Source of the DNA: Paenibacillus sp. FSL K6-0276
GTDB lineage: Bacteria; Bacillota; Bacilli; Paenibacillales; Paenibacillaceae
Length of the DNA: 64,000 nt
Direction: 5' to 3'
Assembly (NCBI RefSeq): GCF_037977235.1
Contig: NZ_CP150276.1
Location: 2,356,001-2,420,000 of the forward strand
Part shown: in pieces, positions 34,236 to 42,482 of the stretch
Layout of the letters: every line of letters starts with the position of its first letter
Position numbering within the stretch: position 1 is the first letter of the stretch
Position numbers and translations under genes: made by a program
The notes under the pieces: generated by a model
What the model saw: only the letters and a program-made list of their open reading frames with translations
What the model was told of the DNA's origin: nothing
The model's database searches: none

Positions 34236-34296
34236 CACAAAACTTTGGAGAAATTCAAAAACTTTGTGACATTTATAACTTGATAAGTGCTATAAT
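34236..34296 (+). promoter_or_regulatory. Promoter of the DUF1641-ndh operon with flanking inverted repeat
   Basis: TATAAT at 34291-34296 with TGACAT at 34267-34272 (18-nt spacer). An inverted repeat TCACAAA (34236-34242) / TTTGTGA (34263-34269) overlaps the -35. It could bind a redox regulator, although the half-sites face the opposite way from a Rex operator. Confidence 0.6.
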
Positions 34297-34371
34297 AGGA
34301 ATATGGAATTATAAGTATTACGTTTTTCACTACTATTAAGCAGTAAAGCTTATTGCAGAGGAGATTTGGAT

Positions 34372-34815
34372 ATGTCAGAAACAATCACTCAAACACACCC
34401 TGAACAAGAATCACCCAAATTAGCTGTCACTAAAGAACAAATGAATGTTCTGGAGCAGCTTTTGAAACCGGAAGTTCAGGAATCGTTAACTGTCTTAGTG
34501 GAACAGTTGCCAAAATTAACAGAGCTTGTCGGCGTGCTCACAAAGTCATATGACTTTGTACAAACAGTCGCTGCGGATGAAGTGTTGAAAAGTGATACGG
34601 TAAGTGCAATTAAAGAACTTGCTGAACCTGTGGTGCATTCCGCGAAGAATATGGCAGCTACAGTGATCGAAGCGCAAGATCGTGCGAATGAAAATAGCGA
34701 TGTTATCGGTATATTTGGTCTTATGAAGATGATGAAAGATCCGCAAGCGCAGAAGCTTTTCCGTTTCGTAAATGCTTATCTTCAAGTCGCCGGCGAACGC
34801 AGTCAGCAGAAATAA
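34372..34815 (+). CDS. DUF1641 protein, YjlC-like
   Basis: 147 residues. The helical DUF1641 core shows LLKPEVQESLTVLVEQLPKL and the C-terminal DVIGIFGLMKMMKDPQAQK. In B. subtilis the homologue YjlC is encoded directly before ndh; the same order is found here, 39 bp apart. It may assist or tether the NADH dehydrogenase (inference). Start ATG 34372 with GAGGAG at 8 nt. Confidence 0.88.
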   Translation: MSETITQTHPEQESPKLAVTKEQMNVLEQLLKPEVQESLTVLVEQLPKLTELVGVLTKSYDFVQTVAADEVLKSDTVSAIKELAEPVVHSAKNMAATVIEAQDRANENSDVIGIFGLMKMMKDPQAQKLFRFVNAYLQVAGERSQQK

Positions 34816-34854
34816 TAATTTTCATATCTCATTCGTAAGGACGGAGGAAACATC

Positions 34855-36033
34855 ATGTCTAAACATATTGTCATTCTAGGAGCGGGTTATGGCGGTCTAC
34901 TAAGCGCCTTAACTGTACGCAAGTATCTGAAGAAAGACGAAGCTAAAATTACAGTCGTTAATCAATATCCTACACATCAAATTATTACAGAATTGCATCG
35001 TCTTGCAGCGGGTAGTGTTGCAGAAGGTGCTGTTGCTATGCCACTAACTAAGCTTTTTGCAGGTAAAGATATCGACCTGAAAATCGCGAAAGTTAATTCT
35101 TTTTCTGTTGAGAACAAACAAATTACTTTATCTGATGGTGTGACATTATCCTACGATGCTTTGGTTGTGGGTCTTGGAAGCACTACGGCTTATTTTGGCA
35201 TTCCAGGGCTTGAGCAATACAGCATGGTATTGAAATCGGCAGCGGATGCTAACAGAATTCATCGTCATATTGATGAGCGTATCCGTGAATATGCGAAGTC
35301 TAAAAATGCAGCGGATGCGAGCATCCTAATCGGCGGCGGTGGCTTAACAGGCGTTGAACTTGTTGGTGAAATCGCTGATGTGTTGCCAACACTCACTAAG
35401 AAATACGGCGTGGATCCTAAAGAAATTAAACTTATGCTGGTTGAAGCAGGTCCTAAGATACTTCCAGTATTGCCGGATGCACTGATCGAACGCGCAGTGG
35501 TAAGCCTAGAAAAACGCGGTGTTCAATTCTTGACGGGTCTACCTGTTACGAATGTAGTAGATAATGTAATTGATTTGAAAGACGGTCAAAAAATTATTGC
35601 TAACACATTCGTATGGACGGGTGGCGTACAAGGAAATCCACTTATTGGCGAATCCGGTCTTGAAGTGAATCGTGGCCGTGCAACGGTGAATGAATTCTTG
35701 CAATCCACATCACACAAAGACGTATTCGTTGCTGGCGACAGCGCCGTTGTCTTTGCAGAAGATGGTCGTCCATATCCACCAACTGCACAGATCGCTTGGC
35801 AAATGGGTGAATTGATCGGGTACAATCTTTATGCGTACTTGAAGGATAAATCATTTGAATCCTTTAGTCCTATCAACTCAGGTACGCTTGCGAGCTTAGG
35901 TCGTAAAGATGGTGTAGCCATCGTTGGTGCTAGCTCAACTCCGCTAAAAGGATTACCTGCAACCTTGATGAAAGAAGCAAGTAATATTCGTTACTTGTCC
36001 CACATTAAAGGATTGTTTAGCTTAGCTTATTAA
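34855..36033 (+). CDS. ndh: Type II NADH dehydrogenase
   Basis: 392 residues, peripheral membrane flavoprotein passing electrons from NADH to menaquinone without proton pumping. The FAD loop VILGAGYGGL is at 6-15, the NADH loop IGGGGLTGVELVGE near 158-171, and a second FAD-binding segment VFVAGDSAV. The C-terminal GTLASLGRKDGVAIV and a hydrophobic tail suit membrane association. It is in an operon with the DUF1641 gene, ended by a strong terminator. Confidence 0.92.
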   Translation: MSKHIVILGAGYGGLLSALTVRKYLKKDEAKITVVNQYPTHQIITELHRLAAGSVAEGAVAMPLTKLFAGKDIDLKIAKVNSFSVENKQITLSDGVTLSYDALVVGLGSTTAYFGIPGLEQYSMVLKSAADANRIHRHIDERIREYAKSKNAADASILIGGGGLTGVELVGEIADVLPTLTKKYGVDPKEIKLMLVEAGPKILPVLPDALIERAVVSLEKRGVQFLTGLPVTNVVDNVIDLKDGQKIIANTFVWTGGVQGNPLIGESGLEVNRGRATVNEFLQSTSHKDVFVAGDSAVVFAEDGRPYPPTAQIAWQMGELIGYNLYAYLKDKSFESFSPINSGTLASLGRKDGVAIVGASSTPLKGLPATLMKEASNIRYLSHIKGLFSLAY

Positions 36034-36045
36034 TTGTATTATTGG

Positions 36046-36075
36046 AAAACCTGCTCTGATTTGAGCAGGTTTTTT
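36046..36075 (+). terminator. Intrinsic terminator
   Basis: AAAACCTGCTC pairs with GAGCAGGTTTT around a 6-nt loop, followed by T. Confidence 0.92.
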
Positions 36076-36189
36076 GTTGATCTCTAGTGGTTTCTACCAT
36101 TAATTGTCAATAGTTGTCCTAGTACGTAGTATTCGTTTTTGATATAATAGATTGGCTAATATTAACAGAGGTAGTTAGAGGAGGATTAC

Positions 36190-36822
36190 ATGATGTTATT
36201 CCAAAAAAACGATGTCATTTTGTTTCAAGGCGATAGTATAACAGATTGCGGTCGCAATTATGAAGACGTTTCATCGCTTGGTGAAGGTTATGCATTGATG
36301 ATCGCCGCCCGACTGGGGCATTTATACCCGGAGAAGAATCTTACGTTCTTTAACCGCGGAATTAGCGGCAACCGTGCAGTAGATTTGCAGGGACGCTGGG
36401 ATAAGGATTGCCTGGATCTGAAGCCGACTTGTGTGTCCATTTATATTGGTATTAACGACACTTGGCGCCGCTTTGATTCTGGTCAGGAAACAACGCCAGA
36501 ACAATTTGAAGCTGCCTATCGTGACCTGATCGAACGGACGCAGAAATCACTGAACGCCAAATTAGTCCTTATTGAGCCGTTCGTGTTGCCTGTACCAGAA
36601 GATCGTAAAACTTGGCGCCAAGATCTTGATCCTAAAATTCACATCACTCGTGAACTGGCACGTGAATATGGTGCACTGCTTGTTCCACTAGATGGCCTGT
36701 TTGCTGCGGCTTCAGTAAAAGCTGAACCTGCTTACTGGGCTCCGGATGGAGTACATCCTTCACCTGCAGGCCATGCGCTTATTGCAGATGCTTGGCTGAG
36801 AACGGTAGGCGCAACGATATAA
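36190..36822 (+). CDS. SGNH/GDSL hydrolase
   Basis: 210 residues, no signal peptide, so probably cytoplasmic. Block I GDSITD carries catalytic Ser16, block II RGISGNRA supplies Gly, block III IGINDTW supplies Asn, and block V DGVHPSPAGHALIA contains Asp186 and His189. Such enzymes often deacetylate sugars or hydrolyse esters; the substrate is unknown. SD GAGGAG. Monocistronic with a terminator at 36867. Confidence 0.92.
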   Translation: MMLFQKNDVILFQGDSITDCGRNYEDVSSLGEGYALMIAARLGHLYPEKNLTFFNRGISGNRAVDLQGRWDKDCLDLKPTCVSIYIGINDTWRRFDSGQETTPEQFEAAYRDLIERTQKSLNAKLVLIEPFVLPVPEDRKTWRQDLDPKIHITRELAREYGALLVPLDGLFAAASVKAEPAYWAPDGVHPSPAGHALIADAWLRTVGATI

Positions 36823-36866
36823 GCTTAATGGTCTGATCGTATCTCTACATATTTATTTGATTCTAT

Positions 36867-36911
36867 AAGACTAGAACCACTCATTATAGGAGCAGGTTGT
36901 AGTCTTTTTTT
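36867..36911 (+). terminator. Intrinsic terminator
   Basis: AAGACTA(G)AACC pairs with GGTT(G)TAGTCTT, followed by a T run. Confidence 0.8.
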
Positions 36912-36967
36912 ATTACAGTTCGGAAAGTCGATTTCTCTATATTTAAGGACACTGTTATAATTGGATT

Positions 36968-38014
36968 ATGTTTCTTTTATTGGAGGCGGTTCACATCAGG
37001 CGAATACTATGTGTTGTACCCTTGTTGTTAGTTACTCTGTTAAGCGGGTGTAAGAATGATGTGGGATTCATCAATGCAAGGTGGATCGCCGGAGTGTCTT
37101 TAACCCCTGTAACAACTAGTAATCAGAACCGAGTTGACCAACCAGAACATTCTGAGACCCTAATACTGAAGGACTCCGCTCTGATTAAGGCGCTTGCGGA
37201 GGCTATGAACAAGAGTGGAAAATTATCAGGTGAGCTAGATTGGGCTCCTGAATTCGATATGAAGCTTGTTTATGGTGATGGCTACTCGGAGGATTATTAC
37301 ATTGCAATAGGTGATGAACTTGGCTATAAAGGAGTATTTACTACAGCAGAGAATAGTGGTCAAGGCTACTCGATTCCGGTGAAGAATTCGGACCAATTAA
37401 GGAAACTCATTTTTGGAACAGCAGATAAGGGCGACATCGAACAGACGGAGCCTGTGGAACCTTCTGTTACGGCTACAGGTCCAGTAACGATATCACATAA
37501 TGATCTGTATCCGGTAACTACTAGAGCACAATTCTTGAATCTGCAGCTTTTAGATGGAACATACAGTGAGGATTGGGCAACACCAGGTCCGTTGGTGGGA
37601 AGAAATTGGAGTGGTCGATTTGGGCTCTTTGTGACCGATGAGCAAGGAAACACTCTGAGAAGCTTTCCGTTAAGTGATCGTTTTGCGGCCCCATTGATAT
37701 TTAACGATTTTTTTCAGATTCAGTTTGAAGATTATAATGGAGACGGTGATCCGGATTTTACGATTGGTCAGTACGGATCAAGTAACGGTTATTTCTACAA
37801 GCTATTTACGCTTAGAAAAAATAACGTTATAGAAGAACTAGGGATCAAACCCGGCTCTGATTTGTTTATCAGCACTCCTGAGGGGTATTCGATAAAGCTT
37901 GATAAAGTCGATGATCATAGCTTCAAGAAAAGTTATTACGATAACAAAGCGGGTAAACAGCTGGAAGATATTTTTCAGTGGGACGGGAGTGTATTTCAGC
38001 AGATCGACAAGTGA
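36968..38014 (+). CDS. Hypothetical lipoprotein with Ca-loop-like repeat; possible ATC start at 36995
   Basis: Lipoprotein signal with lipobox LLSGC. The mature protein has an N-terminal half of unknown fold and a C-terminal part with DYNGDGDPDFTIGQYG, a calcium-loop-like FG-GAP/EF-type motif. The formal ATG 36968 has no SD. A perfect GGAGGCGGT at 36982-36990 points to ATC 36995, 8 nt after GGAGG, giving (M)RRILCVVPLLL. So the real start may be a near-cognate codon or a changed ATG. A methionine aminopeptidase gene follows 32 bp later. Confidence 0.75.
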   Translation: MFLLLEAVHIRRILCVVPLLLVTLLSGCKNDVGFINARWIAGVSLTPVTTSNQNRVDQPEHSETLILKDSALIKALAEAMNKSGKLSGELDWAPEFDMKLVYGDGYSEDYYIAIGDELGYKGVFTTAENSGQGYSIPVKNSDQLRKLIFGTADKGDIEQTEPVEPSVTATGPVTISHNDLYPVTTRAQFLNLQLLDGTYSEDWATPGPLVGRNWSGRFGLFVTDEQGNTLRSFPLSDRFAAPLIFNDFFQIQFEDYNGDGDPDFTIGQYGSSNGYFYKLFTLRKNNVIEELGIKPGSDLFISTPEGYSIKLDKVDDHSFKKSYYDNKAGKQLEDIFQWDGSVFQQIDK

Positions 38015-38046
38015 TTCATACAAGAAGTGAGAGGAATGTGTGATAG

Positions 38047-38793
38047 ATGACGAGTGATACCGTACAAGATTTAGAAGGGCTAAAAGCAATTGGGAAAGTG
38101 GTAGGACATACCATCGCCGAGATGAAGAAGAAAGTGACTCCAGGCATGACAACAGCGGAGCTTGATAGGATTGGAGCTGAAATTCTAGCGGAATTCGGAG
38201 CATCCTCAGCCCCTATGAAAACGTATAATTTTCCAGGCAGCACCTGCATCAGTGTGAATGAAGAGGTTGCTCATGGGATTCCTGGTCCTAGAGTGATTAA
38301 TGCCGGTGATTTGATCAATATTGATGTATCTGCTGAGCTAAATGGTTATTATGGAGACGCCGGAGTTTCTTTTCAATTACCGCCCTATAATGATGATATT
38401 CTGCGTCTGTGCCAGAGTACAGAGGAAACTATGATGAGCGTGATCAATCATCTGAGAGCAGGGATGAAGGTCAATGAGATTGGTAGAATGATGGAGCTTG
38501 AAGCTCGAAAACGCGGCTATAGAGTGGTTCGTAATCTGTGCAGCCACGGGATTGGTAAATCACTGCATGAGAAGCCGTTTGAAATCTTACCTTTCTATAA
38601 TCCTAGAGTGACTACAGTGTTAAAAGAGGGACAGGTGATTACGGTTGAACCCTTCCTCTCTACTGGAGCTGACTACGTGGAGCAGCAGTCAGATGGATGG
38701 ACACTAAGCGTTGTAGACAACGGCCGGGTAGCACAGTTTGAACATACGATTATCGTGACTAAAGGTGAGCCTATTATCCTAACCAAGCCATAA
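38047..38793 (+). CDS. map: Methionine aminopeptidase, type I
   Basis: Removes N-terminal Met from new proteins. 248 residues with all metal ligands: Asp93, Asp104, His167, Glu201 and Glu232, plus the substrate His76. It is not in the ribosomal-protein operon, so it is probably a second MAP, comparable to B. subtilis YflG/MapB. The gene order map - collapsed DJ-1-like gene - collapsed kinase-like gene - Cys-rich protein has short gaps and suggests one transcript. Confidence 0.93.
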   Translation: MTSDTVQDLEGLKAIGKVVGHTIAEMKKKVTPGMTTAELDRIGAEILAEFGASSAPMKTYNFPGSTCISVNEEVAHGIPGPRVINAGDLINIDVSAELNGYYGDAGVSFQLPPYNDDILRLCQSTEETMMSVINHLRAGMKVNEIGRMMELEARKRGYRVVRNLCSHGIGKSLHEKPFEILPFYNPRVTTVLKEGQVITVEPFLSTGADYVEQQSDGWTLSVVDNGRVAQFEHTIIVTKGEPIILTKP

Positions 38794-38809
38794 AGAGGAG
38801 AGTGCGAAT

Positions 38810-39204
38810 TTGAAAGTCGCCTTTATACTTTTTGACGGGATTACGTGGGGACGCGGAAACTTCGTTATGATGAGGCTTTTGTCTCGTGGATTGCAGGTGC
38901 CCACAATGTTCCTTATAAGGTGTCGGTCTGCACAGGCTCGCTGCTGCTAGGGGCTGCGGGGTTGTTAGAAGGAAAAAAAGCCACTACCCATCCATCTGCC
39001 TATGAATTACTAAGACCCTATTGTGAAGAAGTTGTGGAGACTCGTATTGTGCATGATGGTAATGTAATTACAGGTGGTGGAGTTTCTACTTCCATAGATC
39101 TGGGGTTATATCTGACTTCACACTTGGTTGGAGAAGCAGCGATGAATTCGGTGAAAAAACAGATTGATTATCCATACGAGATGCAGGGAATCGTTCAAAT
39201 CTGA
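38810..39204 (+). pseudogene. DJ-1/PfpI-family protein gene with internal deletion
   Basis: TTG 38810 follows GAGGAG and starts the usual MKVAFILFDGITW. At about 38848 the sequence jumps into another frame at GTRKLRYDEAFVSWIAG and continues with the nucleophile elbow VSVCTGSLLLGAAGLL and TGGGVSTSIDLGLYL to 39204. About 50-60 codons between ITW and GTR are missing compared with the family, and the frames do not match, so no full protein is made. The catalytic Cys region survives. The change is too large for a base-calling error. Confidence 0.8.
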
Positions 39205-39228
39205 AGTTAAACACCGGAGGAAGCACAG

Positions 39229-39665
39229 ATGAATTTGGAACATTATATGATCATAATTGCTCAAGGTTTAGCCGAAGTACTTCAGCGCGGAAAGGTTTGT
39301 CATTTAGAACAAGGGTTTATGACAGAAGCGGAACGTGGCTGGTCGGGTGCAGAGGTACGTCGTTTAGAGGTTACCTACGAAAATGGTAACAAGGAGAGCT
39401 TGATATTTAAAAAAGCGACTCTAAAAGAACGCATGGCGATAGAAAATGTGGGAAGTGTTAAATCTCCTCCTTCTGGCACAGATTGGTCGCCAAGGGTTGC
39501 GGAGGCATTCTTGGGCCTACTGAACTAACAGGTAAACGTCTGCTTCAGATGCTGAAGATTGTGCTTACAGGTGAATTTCCTGAGCGTAGGATTGATTACT
39601 CCAGGGAGATTTTCTCAAAGCTGCTCAAGGAGCATAAGAACGGTACGCTACATAAGCTTAATTAG
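39229..39665 (+). pseudogene. Phosphotransferase (APH)-like gene remnant
   Basis: The first frame (ATG 39229) reads like an APH N-lobe, VRRLEVTYENGNKESLIFKK, then ATLKERMAIENVG and SPPSGTDWSPRVAEAFLGL, and stops at 39528. A second frame continues to 39665 with LTGKRLLQMLKIVLTGEF. The catalytic HGD-x-x-x-x-N and DFG blocks are missing, so a large central part has been lost and the tail is out of frame. The family assignment is tentative. It lies in the same run as the collapsed DJ-1-like gene. Confidence 0.5.
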
Positions 39666-39797
39666 ATAGTTACAACCTATTACATTTTAATGCAGGTGAA
39701 GGTAGATCACGAATTCGAAAAACACATGTTATCGTGGAGAATCGAAATCTACCGTAACCGGCCAGCTGACAAAAATATTCAGAACAGGAGGGGTACG

Positions 39798-41081
39798 ATG
39801 AGTGAGCGATTGCCCTGCCAAACCTCAGATTGCAAGGCAAGTATTCTTCCTGCAACTGCTTTAAAAACAGGTGGGATTTGCATGCCGTGTCATCAGAGGG
39901 AGATTGCTCTGGAGAAACAGGCATTTATTGAACAGAATCGAAAAGATGTTGATTTGTATGCAGATGTGAATGATCCAGTTGAAATTCTAAAAATCATGCA
40001 CAAACCGCGGAAGTACAATCCGCTTGAACACGAAATCCCCTATCACAAAACCGCGCAAAAAATGTATCATCAGCTGACTGAAAGCGAACGGGAGCGATTG
40101 GAGACCTATGCGATTACGTTGATGGAAGAAGATGATTTTGACCAGGCTGAAACCATTCTGCTATCGCTTGCATGTTTTTTAAGTGCACGTATAGAACGGG
40201 GGTTGGAGTCTTTTTTTCGCAAAGGAAAGTATTATCCCGGTATTCTCTATAAGGATGCAGGTCAGGTTATCCGCGATAAGCTCATTCATCAGTTAGAGTT
40301 CGATTCGGAGAATCGTAATCACTTGCTGCTCGCTCTCGCCTGGATTGGTGATGAAGAGGTTGTTCGGCAGTTCGAGACATGGCGGCAGCATCCGCCTCGA
40401 TGGGCCCCAGAGTTAAATATATCTCCGGAAACCTACGCCCATGAAGCAGGCTGGGAGTTAGATAATGATGGCGGGAAAAGGCTTCTTTTTTACCCCGAGA
40501 GTTATCATTTTAAAGTACGCGTTGCAGGAAGAGGCGGTATGGATCGGGCTCCTTCGGCGGTTGCGGCATTGCAAGCAGGTGAACATTCCTGCCCATGGTG
40601 TGCCAGTAAACTGACAGTACTATTTGATTACAACTTGCAGAACCCACTGATTCAATTTATGAAGCTACCCGGTCAGCGGTTAAGGATTGCAGCTTGTATG
40701 CACTGTAATTGTTATGGCACCGTGTTTATGAATGCAGATCTGGATGGCAGGTACTCGTGGAGTGATTATAATGTCGTTCCCGATTTTTTGCCTGAAAATG
40801 AAGATATGGAGCAAATATCATGGCACGCCATGGAGCTATCGGAACGACTGATGGGAGCCTATGATAATGCGTATTGGATGCTTGAGGCGCCTGCATCGAA
40901 GATAGGAGGACATCCGACCTGGATTCAGGATGCGGAATATCCTGTGTGCCCTTGCTGTTCGACGACGATGAAGTTTATTGCGCAAATGGATATGGAACAG
41001 GCCGAGGATAGCGAGGGGATTTATTATGCATTTCTGTGCGAGGCTTGCCTGAAGGTAGCTGTGAATTACCAGCAGACGTAA
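39798..41081 (+). CDS. Cys-rich hypothetical protein, possibly DUF1963-like at the C-terminus
   Basis: 427 residues from ATG 39798, preceded by AGGAGGGG; an earlier start would extend into non-coding sequence. The N-terminus has LPCQTSDC and GGICMPCH, a small zinc-site candidate. A helical middle follows, then a C-terminal domain with CPWC, CMHC, CPCC and CEAC pairs. The segment GGHPTWIQDAEYPVCP recalls the DUF1963/YwqG family. Metal binding is likely from the CxxC pairs; the role is unknown. It is the last gene of the map-led run. Confidence 0.7.
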   Translation: MSERLPCQTSDCKASILPATALKTGGICMPCHQREIALEKQAFIEQNRKDVDLYADVNDPVEILKIMHKPRKYNPLEHEIPYHKTAQKMYHQLTESERERLETYAITLMEEDDFDQAETILLSLACFLSARIERGLESFFRKGKYYPGILYKDAGQVIRDKLIHQLEFDSENRNHLLLALAWIGDEEVVRQFETWRQHPPRWAPELNISPETYAHEAGWELDNDGGKRLLFYPESYHFKVRVAGRGGMDRAPSAVAALQAGEHSCPWCASKLTVLFDYNLQNPLIQFMKLPGQRLRIAACMHCNCYGTVFMNADLDGRYSWSDYNVVPDFLPENEDMEQISWHAMELSERLMGAYDNAYWMLEAPASKIGGHPTWIQDAEYPVCPCCSTTMKFIAQMDMEQAEDSEGIYYAFLCEACLKVAVNYQQT

Positions 41082-41222
41082 AGTGCTTTACCAAAATTAA
41101 ACTTTGAAAACAAGGATGTCCCTCGTACAACCTTCAGTCATACGTAGTTTTACATACATTTAATATGCCACATATGCTTAAGTGATATAACAGAAAGAAC
41201 TAGGCGAAAAGGTGGCTGTTAG

Positions 41223-42482
41223 ATGAAACTAAGTAAAGAGGAAAAATCATGGATTCTATATGACTGTGGAAATTCGGCTTACTCGATGGCAGTTACAACG
41301 GCTTTACTGCCTATTGTATTTGGGATGTTTTCGAATGTGAACAGCAGCATGGATTTGGGGTATTTTAATTCAATTGCAAGTATTCTGGTGGCGATCCTTA
41401 GCCCGATTTTAGGGACGTTGGCAGATTACAAGGATAAGAAAAAACGCTTCTTTGTATTTTTCTCTTTGATTGGCGTGATGGCTACAGCTTCACTGGCGTT
41501 CGTTGCACCTGAGAGCGGACAGTGGCAGTTATTGATTGTATTTTATATCTTGTCAGTCATAGGTTTTGCAGGAGCCAATATTTTTTATGATTCTTTTCTG
41601 GTGGATGTAACCACCGATGAAAGGATGGATAAGGTATCCTCAAAAGGTTTTGCTTTTGGATATATCGCCAGCGTCATTCCATTTGGTATCAGCCTACTAT
41701 TGATTCTGTTTATGGGGATGGATAAATCGATTGGTTATCAGATTGGATTCATAATCACTGCCCTTTGGTGGGGACTGTTGACCATGCCGATGATCAAGGA
41801 TGTGCAGCAGAGATATTATATTGAACCTGAACCCAAACCGGTTATTAATAGCTTTAAAAGACTGGGAGACACATTTAAGAATGTCAGACAGCATAAGGTG
41901 GTATTTGTTTTTTTAATCGCCTACTTTCTCTATATTGATGGGGTAGATACGATCATTAAAATGGTAGTTCCATATGCCACATCGGTTTTGGGTGCGGATG
42001 CTTTTGACACCTTTACTTTACTGGGGATCTTATTAGTTATCCAGATCATTGCTTTTCCATGTGCCATCCTGTACGGTAATCTCGCCAAAAAATACTCCGC
42101 TAGAACGATGATCATCGTGGGGATTTTTACATATATCATTTCCTGTATCGCGGCTTACTTTATCACTTCAGTGTGGCATATATTTATTCTGGGTGCGCTA
42201 ATTGGTTCGGCCCAGGGAGGGATTCAGGCGCTCAGCAGATCTTATTATGCGAAGATTATTCCTAAGGAAAAATCCAATGAATTCTTTGGATTTTACAATA
42301 TCTTTGGCAAGTTTGCGGCGATTGTTGGTCCTGCTGTGATGTCTTTAACGACTACCTTAACAGGCAATGCAAAATTTAGTATTTTAGCGATTATCCCACT
42401 ATTTATTATTGGATTCTTCGTATTTATAACTTTACCTAAAGAGCAGCTTGGACAAGATGAATCGAAGGGACTTATCCTATGA
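41223..42482 (+). CDS. UMF1-family MFS transporter (Atg22-like)
   Basis: 419 residues with 12 membrane helices. WILYDCGNSAYSMAVTTALLP, LGTLADYKDKKKRFF, and GSAQGGIQALSRSYYAKIIPKEKSNEFFGFYNIFGKF are the family hallmarks, related to yeast vacuole effluxer Atg22. The substrate of the bacterial members is not settled (amino acids or small metabolites). It overlaps the downstream phosphodiesterase gene by 4 nt (ATGA), so uptake or efflux may be linked to hydrolysis of a phosphate ester (inference). Confidence 0.9.
   Translation: MKLSKEEKSWILYDCGNSAYSMAVTTALLPIVFGMFSNVNSSMDLGYFNSIASILVAILSPILGTLADYKDKKKRFFVFFSLIGVMATASLAFVAPESGQWQLLIVFYILSVIGFAGANIFYDSFLVDVTTDERMDKVSSKGFAFGYIASVIPFGISLLLILFMGMDKSIGYQIGFIITALWWGLLTMPMIKDVQQRYYIEPEPKPVINSFKRLGDTFKNVRQHKVVFVFLIAYFLYIDGVDTIIKMVVPYATSVLGADAFDTFTLLGILLVIQIIAFPCAILYGNLAKKYSARTMIIVGIFTYIISCIAAYFITSVWHIFILGALIGSAQGGIQALSRSYYAKIIPKEKSNEFFGFYNIFGKFAAIVGPAVMSLTTTLTGNAKFSILAIIPLFIIGFFVFITLPKEQLGQDESKGLIL

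Noticed and set aside
34236..34269. Rex operator upstream of ndh
   Set aside because: A Rex site is TTGTGA-N-TCACAA with half-sites facing inward and close together; here they face outward and are 20 nt apart. Kept only as an unassigned inverted repeat.
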